The notes beneath the pieces were generated by a model. That model was not told the DNA's origin. It made no database searches and saw nothing but the letters and a program-made list of their open reading frames with translations. 64,000 bases of DNA from Microterricola viridarii (lineage in GTDB: Bacteria; Actinomycetota; Actinomycetes; Actinomycetales; Microbacteriaceae), in the NCBI RefSeq assembly GCF_001542775.1, contig NZ_CP014145.1, forward strand, positions 496,001 through 560,000. Reading direction: 5' to 3'. Numbering within the stretch: position 1 is the first letter of the stretch; each line of letters starts with the position of its first letter. Position numbers and translations under genes: made by a program. Below, in pieces: positions 1 to 6,664 of this stretch.

Positions 1-30
1 TGGCCGCTCTTCGGTGCCGCCCGGTAAAGG

Positions 31-36
31 TACGCT
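31..36 (+). promoter_or_regulatory. -10 box TACGCT, leaderless pdtaS promoter
   Basis: TACGCT fits the actinobacterial -10 pattern TANNNT and ends 6 nt before the GTG at 43, so transcription would begin at or next to the start codon. There is no Shine-Dalgarno sequence, in agreement with a leaderless message. Confidence 0.5.
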
Positions 37-42
37 GGATGC

Positions 43-1539
43 GTGTCGACGCTTAGTGATCTCGTACTTGCCCAGGGCCGCAGCAGCCAGGTTGATGTTG
101 ATTGGCTGCACATGCTGGTCGCAGACGGCCAGCTCATCGCCGACCTCGCCTTCGCCGACATCGTCATCTGGGTGCCGACAGAGGCGGGCAGCTTCGTTGC
201 TGTCGCGCACGCCCGGCCCTCCAGCGCCGCCACCCTGTTCTACCGCGACTTCGTCGGCCAGGAGATCAAGGGCGAGTGGCGCAAGCAGGTGACGGAGGCC
301 TTCGAGACCGCGAAGATCGTCGACAACACCGCGCCGGACTGGTACGAGGAGACGCCGACCCGCGTCAAGGCCGTTCCCGTGATGCGCCGGATCTCGGCAT
401 CCGGCTCGGCCGTGGCCGAGGCACCCGTCGCCGTGCTCACCCGGCACACCAACCTGAGCGAGGCGCGCACTCCGAGCCGCCAGGAGCTCACCTTCAACGA
501 CTGCGCGAGCGAACTGTTCGCGATGATCGCCTCCGGCGATTTCCCCGATCTCGGCGCCCCGACCGGGCCGCGTCGTGGCGCCCCGCGCGCCTCCGACGGC
601 CTGATCCGACTCGACGTGGACGGGATGACGACGTTCGCCAGCCCGAACGCGCTCTCCGCCTTCAACCGGATGGGCTTCGCCGATGAGCTCGAGGGGGAGT
701 CGCTGGCCGAGGTCACCACCAAGCTGCTGCCGGGCAAGCTCGTCGTCGACGAGTCGCTGCCGCTCGTCGTCACCGGCCGTGCCCCCTGGCGCACCGACAT
801 CGAGGCGCGCGGCGTCACGGTCGGCCTCCGTGCGATCCCCATCCGCAACCGCGGCGAGCGGGTCGGCGCGATCGTGCTTTGCCGCGACGTGACCGAGCTG
901 CGCCACCAGGAGCGCGAGCTGATCACCAAGGACGCCACGATCCGTGAGATCCACCACCGGGTGAAGAACAACCTGCAGACGGTGGCATCGCTGCTGCGCA
1001 TCCAGGCCCGCCGCGGCCGCTCTGAGGAGGCCAGGGAGGCGCTGACCCAGGCCATGCGCCGCGTTGCGGCCATCGCCGTCGTGCACGACACCCTCTCGGA
1101 GGGGCTCAGCCAGAACGTCGACTTCGACGCCGTATTCGACCGCGTGCTGCTGCTCGTGGCCGAGGTCGCCTCCGCGCACAACACGACCGTCCACCCGAAG
1201 TCCAGCGGCACCTTCGGCGTGCTGCCCAGCGAGTACGCGACGCCGCTGGCGCTCGCACTGACCGAGCTCGTCACCAACGCCGTCGAGCACGGGCTGGCCG
1301 GCCGCGAGGGCGAGGTCGAGATCATCGCCGAGCGCGATGACGAGAATCTCACCGTGCGGGTGCGCGACACCGGCTCCGGCCTGCCGGAGGGCAAGGTGGG
1401 CTCCGGCCTCGGCACCCAGATCGTGCGCACCCTGATCCAGGGCGAGCTCGGCGGAACGATCGATTGGCACACCGTGCTCGGCAGCGGAACCGAGGTCACG
1501 ATCGAGATCCCGCTGCGCTGGTTGGACAAGCGTCGGTAG
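43..1539 (+). CDS. pdtaS: Sensor histidine kinase, PdtaS type
   Basis: Soluble histidine kinase of the HisKA_2 class. In mycobacteria PdtaS phosphorylates the ANTAR-type antiterminator PdtaR; this is family knowledge, and no pdtaR lies in the window. The 498-residue protein has a GAF-like N-terminus (about residues 10-150), a PAS-like middle (about 185-285), the phosphoacceptor box REIHHRVKNNLQTVASLL near residue 302, and a HATPase domain with N-box ELVTNAVEHG (about 405) and G-box DTGSGLPEG (about 440). I see no membrane segment. The GTG start is set by the leaderless -10 box. It converges on whiB1, as pdtaS and whiB1 are adjacent in mycobacteria, which supports orthology. Identification of class is firm; the signal sensed is not visible. 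Confidence 0.9.
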   Translation: MSTLSDLVLAQGRSSQVDVDWLHMLVADGQLIADLAFADIVIWVPTEAGSFVAVAHARPSSAATLFYRDFVGQEIKGEWRKQVTEAFETAKIVDNTAPDWYEETPTRVKAVPVMRRISASGSAVAEAPVAVLTRHTNLSEARTPSRQELTFNDCASELFAMIASGDFPDLGAPTGPRRGAPRASDGLIRLDVDGMTTFASPNALSAFNRMGFADELEGESLAEVTTKLLPGKLVVDESLPLVVTGRAPWRTDIEARGVTVGLRAIPIRNRGERVGAIVLCRDVTELRHQERELITKDATIREIHHRVKNNLQTVASLLRIQARRGRSEEAREALTQAMRRVAAIAVVHDTLSEGLSQNVDFDAVFDRVLLLVAEVASAHNTTVHPKSSGTFGVLPSEYATPLALALTELVTNAVEHGLAGREGEVEIIAERDDENLTVRVRDTGSGLPEGKVGSGLGTQIVRTLIQGELGGTIDWHTVLGSGTEVTIEIPLRWLDKRR

Positions 1540-1565
1540 ACGAGGGCCCAGCACCCCGGCAACGA

Positions 1566-1598
1566 AGAAGCGCCGCACGGATTCCGTGCGGCGCTTCT
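1566..1598. terminator. Bidirectional terminator between pdtaS and whiB1
   Basis: A perfect 15-bp inverted repeat (AGAAGCGCCGCACGG and its complement) encloses a 3-nt loop. It lies between two convergent genes and can serve both. There is no real T tract on the + side and a modest one on the - side. Confidence 0.8.
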
Positions 1599-1627
1599 GT
1601 CTTGAATCTCTCGGAGGGGTTCGACCT

Positions 1628-1876
1628 CTAGGAAGCGCGGCGTGCGCGTGCGGCGCGGCGCTTGAGCGCGCGGCGCTCGTCCTCGCTGAGGCCTCCCCAG
1701 ACACCGGAGTCCTGTCCGGTCTCCAGTGCATACTGCAGGCAGATCTCGGTGACGTTGCAGCGGCCGCAGACGGCCTTCGCCTTCTCGATCTGGTCGACGG
1801 CCGGGCCCGTATTCCCCACAGGGAAGAAGAGCTCGGGGTCGGCGGTCAGGCAGGCAGCTTTATCGCGCCAATCCAT
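1628..1876 (-). CDS. whiB1: WhiB-family iron-sulfur regulator, WhiB1-like
   Basis: Small Fe-S transcription factor. Family knowledge: WhiB1 carries a [4Fe-4S] cluster sensitive to nitric oxide, binds the primary sigma factor and is essential in mycobacteria. The 82-residue protein has the four cluster cysteines at residues 9, 37, 40 and 46, the same numbering I recall for mycobacterial WhiB1, followed by the GVWGG turn and a basic tail (RRALKRRAARARR) for DNA binding. The start is supported by AAGGAG seven bases upstream of ATG. It sits convergent to pdtaS. Its own promoter region carries a palindrome between the -35 and -10 boxes (see 1966-1995), so it is probably tightly controlled. Confidence 0.93.
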   Translation of the reverse strand: MDWRDKAACLTADPELFFPVGNTGPAVDQIEKAKAVCGRCNVTEICLQYALETGQDSGVWGGLSEDERRALKRRAARARRAS

Positions 1877-1965
1877 GGGGGTGCTCCTTTATTGCGGGGG
1901 TTGTTCTGCGGAGCCGTCCGGCTCACATGCGAGTAACGGTCAGGTTGCAGGAAGTAGAATCTGAG

Positions 1966-1995
1966 ATATTCAGCTCACGTCCCTGTGAGCGTCAA
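1966..1995 (-). promoter_or_regulatory. Putative whiB1 promoter with internal palindrome
   Basis: On the - strand TTGACG (1995-1990) and GAATAT (1971-1966) are 18 bp apart. The spacer is occupied by GCTCAC-N6-GTGAGC (1973-1990), a perfect 6-6-6 inverted repeat. A protein bound there would block polymerase. The half-sites point outward relative to the CRP consensus (TGTGA-N6-TCACA), so it is not a standard CRP site. Leader to the whiB1 ATG is about 80 nt. Confidence 0.45.
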
Positions 1996-2059
1996 CTTGA
2001 CCTCAAATATGCTCCCATAGTGGAGGGGTCAAATCAATAGTTTTGTATGGGATTCCTCT

Positions 2060-2518
2060 GTGAGTAACGAGCTGTCTACCCCCGATAGGGCGGGAAAAAA
2101 CCCCCCTTTCCGGCGTCGCCCTTCCCGCGGAATGGTGCTACTGCGCGCGCTTTTGTTCGCAGAGGCCGCCTTGCTGCTCGTCGCGGTGCTCTGGCTCGTG
2201 TTCGAGCTGCTCACCGAGCAGCCCGCCTCCTTCGTCAGCGCGCTGGTGATCCTGGCGCTCACGATCGTCGCCTTCGTCTTCGTGGGCGCTGTCGCCGTCG
2301 GCGCCATGCGCCGGCAGTCGTGGATCAGGGGCGCCGGCATCGGCTGGCAGCTGATGCAGATCGCCGTCGCCGCCGGCTGCTTCCAGGGCATCTACGCGAA
2401 CCCGGCCGCCGGCTGGGCGCTGCTGGCCCCGTCACTCGTCGTGATCGCCCTGCTGCTGGCCCCGGGCATCCGGAACCAGCTCACCGCCTCAGGCGGCGAC
2501 GCCGAGGCGCTTGCGTAG
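2060..2518 (+). CDS. Small integral membrane protein, unknown function
   Basis: I do not recognise a named family. The 152-residue protein starts with a basic, proline-rich cytoplasmic tail (about residues 1-24) and has about four hydrophobic segments (roughly 25-47, 55-82, 92-112, 116-136). It resembles the short conserved membrane proteins found in actinobacterial core regions. The start is a GTG without a clear Shine-Dalgarno sequence. Its 3' end overlaps the 3' end of the convergent prxQ gene by 30 bp. Function cannot be inferred from sequence. Confidence 0.7.
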   Translation: MSNELSTPDRAGKNPPFRRRPSRGMVLLRALLFAEAALLLVAVLWLVFELLTEQPASFVSALVILALTIVAFVFVGAVAVGAMRRQSWIRGAGIGWQLMQIAVAAGCFQGIYANPAAGWALLAPSLVVIALLLAPGIRNQLTASGGDAEALA

Positions 2519-2966
2519 CATCGCCACGTGGCCGGTGGCCTTGGTGTTGTAGAAGGTGTGCGTGATGCGCCCCTCCTCGTCGATGACGAAGGTGGAGCGC
2601 AGGGTGCCGGTGATGATCCGGCCGTAACTGTTCTTCTCGCCCCAGGCACCGTAGAGCTTGTGCACGGTGAGGTCTTCATCGCTGAGCAGGGGAACGTCAG
2701 GGCGTCCCGCTCGGCGAAGGCGGCCAGCTTGGCCACGTCGTCCTTGGAAACGCCGATCACCTGGTAGCCGTCGGCCGCGAGGGCGCTGAGGTTGTCGCGG
2801 AAGTCGCAGGCCTGTGTCGTGCAGCCCGGGGTCATCGCCGCCGGGTAGAAGTAGAGCACGACCTTCTGGCCGCGGTACGACGCGAGTGAGACCGGTCGGC
2901 CGGTCTTGTCGGGCAGGGTGAAGTCGGGGCGAGCTCGCCGGGCTCGAGGCGCACAGATTCGGTCAT
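2489..2966 (-). pseudogene. Thioredoxin-dependent peroxiredoxin (Bcp/PrxQ), two frameshifts
   Basis: Peroxiredoxin of the BCP/PrxQ family, which reduces peroxides with thioredoxin. Reading across frames gives a complete protein of about 159 residues: an N-terminus MTESVRLEPGELAP, then DFTLPDKTGRPVSL, the active-site stretch YPAAMTPGCTTQACDFRD with the peroxidatic Cys and a second Cys five residues on, and a C-terminus ending in LRKRLGVAA. The frame breaks twice, at G runs 2926-2929 and 2689-2692 (+ strand); adding one base to each restores the whole family sequence. Either a pseudogene or, more likely, two homopolymer errors. TACGGT 6 nt before the ATG suggests a leaderless start. Confidence 0.8.
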
Positions 2967-2972
2967 GCCTCC

Positions 2973-2978
2973 ACCGTA
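2973..2978 (-). promoter_or_regulatory. -10 box TACGGT, leaderless prxQ promoter
   Basis: On the - strand TACGGT is followed by 6 nt (GGAGGC) and the ATG at 2966. GGAGGC could alternatively be read as a Shine-Dalgarno sequence, so the leaderless reading is less certain here than elsewhere. Confidence 0.35.
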
Positions 2979-3043
2979 GCGCGCGCACCTGCGCGCTTCG
3001 TCCGGGTCGCCAGCGCCGGGTCGCCAGCCGACGCGCGACAACG

Positions 3044-3092
3044 CTCTGTGCGCCACGTCGTGGTGCTCTGCTCCACATCAGGTGGCGCAGAG
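3044..3092 (-). terminator. Imperfect hairpin downstream of rsgA
   Basis: CTCTGTGCGCCAC (3044-3056) pairs with GTGGCGCAGAG (3082-3092) with one bulged base. It lies 37 bp past the rsgA stop on the - strand. Nearby, GGGTCGCCAGC is tandemly repeated at 3004-3014 and 3018-3028. Confidence 0.45.
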
Positions 3093-3128
3093 GGCCACAA
3101 ACTGGCGCGGAGCGGGCTGGTGCGCCGG

Positions 3129-4199
3129 CTAGCGCTCTGACGTGACCGTGCGGTTGGACGGCGCGAAGGTGCCGAGCAGGCGCTGCAACGAGTCCAGCCG
3201 GGCCGGGCCGGTGTCGCCCAGGCGCCCAGCCTCGACGGCCTCGACGATGGCGCAGTCCGGCGCGTCTGGAAGGTGGGTGCAGCCGCGCGGGCACTCCTCG
3301 GCGATCGCAGCCAGGTCGGTGAAGGCCTTGAGGATGTTCTCCGTGTTGATGTGGCCGAGGCCGAAGGAGCGCACGCCGGGGGTATCGATGCACCAGCCGC
3401 GGCCGGCATCTGTCTGCAGGCGCAGGGAGACCGTCGACGAGGAGGTGTGCCGCCCACGCCCGGTGACCGTGTTGACCACACCGACGGCGCGGTGTGCGTC
3501 GGGCACGAGGGCGTTGACGAGGGTCGACTTGCCGACGCCGGAGTGGCCGACGAAGACGGTGTCGTGCCCGACCAGGGCGGCCGAGATCTCCTCGATCGGC
3601 ATCTCATCGGTGCGGCTCGTGAACACCTGGAACTCGAGCCCGGCGAAGTTGGCCAGGAACTCGGCCGGGTCGGCGAGGTCGGTCTTGGTGACGCAGAGGA
3701 TCGGCGTGATGCCGGCGTCATATGCGGCGACCAGGTAACGGTCCACCAGGCGGATGCGCGGCTCCGGGTTGGCGGCGGCCACCACGATCAGCATCTGGTC
3801 GGCGTTGGCGACGATCACGCGCTCCACGGCGTCGGTGTCGTCGGCGCTGCGGCGCAACAGCGTGACGCGCGGCTGGATCCTCACGATCCTGCTGAGGCTG
3901 CCCTCTGCGCCGGAGGTGTCGCCGACGATGTCGACGCGGTCGCCGGTGACGACGGCCTTCTTGCGCAGCTCGCTGGCGCGCGCGGAGGTGACCTGGCGTT
4001 CCTCCGGTGTGTTCTCGTCGAGCAGCACCGTGTAGCGCCCGCGGTCGACGCCGAGCACACGCCCGGTCAAGGCGTCGTTGTGCTCTGGCCTCGTTTTGGT
4101 GCGCGGCCGGTTGCCCTTGCGGTTCGGCCGAACCCGCACGGCCGACTCGTCGAGCTCCTGCTCGTCATCGTCATCGTCGGCGCCTGCCCACCAGCTCAT
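3129..4199 (-). CDS. rsgA: Ribosome small-subunit GTPase RsgA
   Basis: Circularly permuted GTPase that helps late maturation of the 30S subunit. The 356-residue protein has an acidic N-terminus, an OB-fold (about 45-110), then permuted G motifs in the order expected for RsgA: TKTDLAD (G4, about 170), GHSGVGKST (G1, about 220) and DTPGVRSFGL (G3, about 270). The C-terminal zinc knuckle is ECPRGCTHLPDAPDC, with C-x3-C-x-H-x6-C. The start overlaps the aroA stop by four bases (ATGA), so the two are translationally coupled in one operon, aroA first. The aroA-rsgA-sigma order matches mycobacteria. Confident. Confidence 0.95.
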   Translation of the reverse strand: MSWWAGADDDDDEQELDESAVRVRPNRKGNRPRTKTRPEHNDALTGRVLGVDRGRYTVLLDENTPEERQVTSARASELRKKAVVTGDRVDIVGDTSGAEGSLSRIVRIQPRVTLLRRSADDTDAVERVIVANADQMLIVVAAANPEPRIRLVDRYLVAAYDAGITPILCVTKTDLADPAEFLANFAGLEFQVFTSRTDEMPIEEISAALVGHDTVFVGHSGVGKSTLVNALVPDAHRAVGVVNTVTGRGRHTSSSTVSLRLQTDAGRGWCIDTPGVRSFGLGHINTENILKAFTDLAAIAEECPRGCTHLPDAPDCAIVEAVEAGRLGDTGPARLDSLQRLLGTFAPSNRTVTSER

Positions 4200-5557
4200 G
4201 CGCCGTGGCCGCCCAGCATGGCGTGCCAGAGCTGGGTGAACTGCGGCAGCGTCTTGGCGGTCGTGTCGATGTTCTCGATCTGGACGCCGGGCACGGCGAG
4301 GCCGATGATGGCGCCGGTCGTGGCCATGCGGTGGTCCTCATAGCTCAGCCAGGTGCCGCCGTGCAGCTCGGCCGGCTCGATGTGCAGGCCGTCCGGCAGC
4401 TCGGTGACCTTGCCGCCGAGCTTGTTGATCTCGGTGACGAGCGCGGCCAGCCGGTCGGTCTCGTGGTGACGGATGTGGCCGATGCCGGTGATTGTGCTGG
4501 GCTCGCTGGCGAGTGCGGCCAGCGCGACCAAGTTCGGAACGAGCTCCCCGCCCTCGGGCAGGTCGAGAGTGACGCCACGGATGCCGTCGCCGCCGGTCAC
4601 GGTGAGGCGGTCGCCGTCACGGCTGACCGTGGCGCCGAAGAGCGGCAGCAGGTCGGCCAGCCGGGCGCCGATCTGCGTGGTCTCGTTCGGCCAGCCGGTG
4701 ATCGTCACGGTGCCGCCGGTGACGAGGGCGGCGGCGAGGAATGGTGCGGCGTTGGAGAGGTCGGGCTCGATGTCGACATCCGCGGCCGCGATCGGGCCGG
4801 GCGCGACGACCCACTGGCCGGTGGCGGGAGAGTCGACAGTGACCCCGCGGGCGGCCAGCGTTGCAATCGTCATTTCGATGTGCGGCAGGCTCGGCAGCCG
4901 CTCGCCGGAGTGGGTGAGCGAGAGGCCGTTGTCGAAGCGGGAGGCGGCCAGCAGCAGCCCGGAGACGAACTGGCTGGAGAGCGACGCGTCGATCGTGACC
5001 TCGCCGCCGACGATGTGGCCCGTGCCGTGCACGGTGAAAGGCAGCACGGGGCGGCCGTCGTCGTTGATGTCGACGCCGAGCGCGCGCAGCGAGCTGATCG
5101 TGGTCGCCATCGGGCGGCGGCGGGCGGCATCGTCGCCGTCGAAGGTGGTGGGACCGAGTGCGAGCCCGGCCAACGGCGGCAGGAAGCGCATGACGGTGCC
5201 GGCCAGGCCGCAGTCGATCGTGGTGCTGCCGGAGAGTTCCTCGACAGGGGTGATCAGCAGGTCGTCGCCGTACTCGCCGTTTCCGGGCACGGCCTCGATC
5301 ACGGTGCCGAGCTCACGGAGCGCCTCGACCATCAGCTCGCTGTCGCGCGAGTGCAGCGGGGAACGCAGCAGCGACGGGCCATCGGCCAGCGCAGAGAGCA
5401 CGAGTTCGCGGTTGGTCAGTGATTTCGAGCCGGGCAGCGAGAGCACGGCGCTCGTCGGACCCGTCGCCGTTGGCGCGGGCCACAGCGTTTCTTCGGGCTC
5501 TGGGCTGTTTTCGCCGTAGGGGTCGAAGTCGGGCTTGGAATATCTCGAGATCAGCAT
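4196..5557 (-). CDS. aroA: 3-phosphoshikimate 1-carboxyvinyltransferase (EPSP synthase)
   Basis: Sixth step of the shikimate pathway: joins shikimate-3-phosphate and phosphoenolpyruvate to EPSP in the cytoplasm. The 453-residue protein shows the N-terminal substrate motif LPGSKSLTNRELVLSAL, GLAGTVMRFLPPLA, a basic RRRPM stretch, DIEPDLSNAAPFLAAAL in the second domain, and the C-terminal YEDHRMA. An N-terminal extension of about 30 residues precedes the enzyme core. It is the first gene of an operon with rsgA. The -10 candidate TATCCT (5571-5566) lies 8 nt upstream of the ATG; the same DNA carries the divergent SigR-type promoter, so expression of aroA and sigR may interfere. Confidence 0.95.
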   Translation of the reverse strand: MLISRYSKPDFDPYGENSPEPEETLWPAPTATGPTSAVLSLPGSKSLTNRELVLSALADGPSLLRSPLHSRDSELMVEALRELGTVIEAVPGNGEYGDDLLITPVEELSGSTTIDCGLAGTVMRFLPPLAGLALGPTTFDGDDAARRRPMATTISSLRALGVDINDDGRPVLPFTVHGTGHIVGGEVTIDASLSSQFVSGLLLAASRFDNGLSLTHSGERLPSLPHIEMTIATLAARGVTVDSPATGQWVVAPGPIAAADVDIEPDLSNAAPFLAAALVTGGTVTITGWPNETTQIGARLADLLPLFGATVSRDGDRLTVTGGDGIRGVTLDLPEGGELVPNLVALAALASEPSTITGIGHIRHHETDRLAALVTEINKLGGKVTELPDGLHIEPAELHGGTWLSYEDHRMATTGAIIGLAVPGVQIENIDTTAKTLPQFTQLWHAMLGGHGA

Positions 5558-5562
5558 TGGTT
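5537..5562 (+). promoter_or_regulatory. SigR/SigH-type promoter of sigR
   Basis: GGAAT (5537-5541), an 18-bp spacer and GTT (5560-5562) match the consensus recognised by thiol-stress sigma factors of the SigR/SigH group, which autoregulate. It points toward sigR, whose ATG is at 5624, and overlaps the first codons of the divergent aroA gene. Confidence 0.75.
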
Positions 5563-5565
5563 ATC

Positions 5566-5571
5566 AGGATA
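5566..5571 (-). promoter_or_regulatory. -10 box candidate TATCCT for aroA-rsgA
   Basis: On the - strand TATCCT ends 8 nt before the aroA ATG, giving a leader of only one or two bases. It overlaps the initiation region of the divergent sigR promoter. Confidence 0.35.
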
Positions 5572-5623
5572 GTCGGTACGGGTGTGCCGCACCCGAAGAT
5601 GAAGCTGGAGCGTGAGGAGAACA

Positions 5624-6334
5624 ATGGCAGAGGCCGCACTACTGGAACGCCCTGTCCGGGCATTCTCGGAATCCGACGCTCTAAGCTTGCCGGTGATGAG
5701 CACCGAATCACCGGGCGCGGAAACGCCCCCAGCAGACCACCTAGATCTGAGTGCGCTGTTCGAAGAGCAGGCGCTGCCCTTCATCGACCAGCTCTACGGC
5801 GCTGCGCTGCGGATGACGAAGAACCCCTCCGATGCGCAAGACCTCGTGCAGGAGACCTTCGTCAAGGCCTTCGCAGCGTTCAAGCAGTTCGAGCAGGGCA
5901 CGAACCTCAAGGCGTGGCTCTACCGGATCCTCACCAACACGTTTATCAACACGTACCGCAAGAAGCAGCGCGAGCCTTTCCAGGGCACGATCGACGAGCT
6001 CGAAGACTGGCAGTTGGGCGGCGCAGAGTCGCGCACCGCGAGTGCCAGCCGCTCGGCCGAGGCCGAGGCGATTGACCACCTGCCGGACAGCGCCGTCAAG
6101 GACGCGCTGCAGTCCCTGCCGGAGGACTTCCGCCTCGCCGTCTACTTCGCTGACGTCGAGGGATTCTCCTACCAGGAGATCGCCGACATGATGAAGACCC
6201 CCATCGGCACCGTGATGAGCCGCCTGCACCGCGGCCGACGGATGCTGCGAGAGATGCTGGCCGGATACGCCCAAGAACAGGGCATCGGCCTCACCCACGA
6301 CACCGGTGCACGCACACCTAGGAGCAAAAAATGA
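5624..6334 (+). CDS. sigR: ECF sigma factor, SigR/SigH redox-stress type
   Basis: Group IV sigma factor that switches on the thiol-oxidative stress regulon (thioredoxins, mycothiol genes) in actinobacteria. Region 2 is visible as [19 protein letters not shown] with FNLKAWLY-like [12 protein letters not shown], and region 4 as [19 protein letters not shown]. The ATG at 5624 follows GAGGAGA with good spacing; an upstream in-frame GTG at 5612 falls inside that Shine-Dalgarno sequence and is rejected. A second in-frame ATG at 5696 could give a form shorter by 24 residues. It overlaps rsrA by four bases (ATGA) and has its own SigR-type promoter at 5537-5562. About 236 residues from the chosen start, close to mycobacterial SigH in the core. 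Confidence 0.92.
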   Translation: MAEAALLERPVRAFSESDALSLPVMSTESPGAETPPADHLDLSALFEEQALPFIDQLYGAALRMTKNPSDAQDLVQETFVKAFAAFKQFEQGTNLKAWLYRILTNTFINTYRKKQREPFQGTIDELEDWQLGGAESRTASASRSAEAEAIDHLPDSAVKDALQSLPEDFRLAVYFADVEGFSYQEIADMMKTPIGTVMSRLHRGRRMLREMLAGYAQEQGIGLTHDTGARTPRSKK

Positions 6335-6573
6335 GCGATTGCGGATGTGAGAAAGCCAAGGCAGAACTCGAGGAGTACCTGCACAACGAACTCTGCAGCA
6401 CCGACGCCGCAGACATCCGTGAGCACCTCGAGAACTGCGCTGAGTGCACCACCGAGCACCTCGTCGGCGTGATGCTGACCGAGACAGTGCAGCGCGCCTG
6501 CAAGGAGACCGCTCCGGAGGACCTGCGCGACCTGGTGCTCTCGCGCCTGCGCCTCTCCCAGCAGCACGCCTAG
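6331..6573 (+). CDS. rsrA: Zinc-binding anti-sigma factor, RsrA/RshA type
   Basis: Redox-sensitive ZAS anti-sigma factor. The family binds its sigma factor through a zinc site and releases it when the cysteines form a disulfide. The 80-residue protein has the diagnostic H-x3-C-x2-C at H32, C36 and C39 (HLENCAEC) plus upstream cysteines at 4 and 6 that can supply the fourth ligand, and one at 22. The start codon overlaps the sigR stop codon. Its size and position right after sigR make the assignment firm; which N-terminal Cys pairs with C36 or C39 cannot be told from sequence. Confidence 0.92.
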   Translation: MSDCGCEKAKAELEEYLHNELCSTDAADIREHLENCAECTTEHLVGVMLTETVQRACKETAPEDLRDLVLSRLRLSQQHA

Positions 6574-6651
6574 GACGGCGCTCGCCGCGGGGCATCCCGA
6601 CACGCGCGGAGCGTCAAACTTTTGATTGTTTCGCCTGGCTAGATAAATCGA

Positions 6652-6657
6652 TAGCCT
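6652..6657 (+). promoter_or_regulatory. -10 box TAGCCT, leaderless MMPL promoter
   Basis: TAGCCT is followed by 7 nt and the GTG at 6665. No Shine-Dalgarno sequence is present before this start. Confidence 0.5.
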
Positions 6658-6664
6658 TGTCTGC

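Noticed and set aside
2392..3393. Single 333-codon - strand frame covering prxQ
   Set aside because: Only its middle matches the peroxiredoxin; the ends are out-of-frame nonsense created by the two run-length frameshifts and by rsgA sequence.
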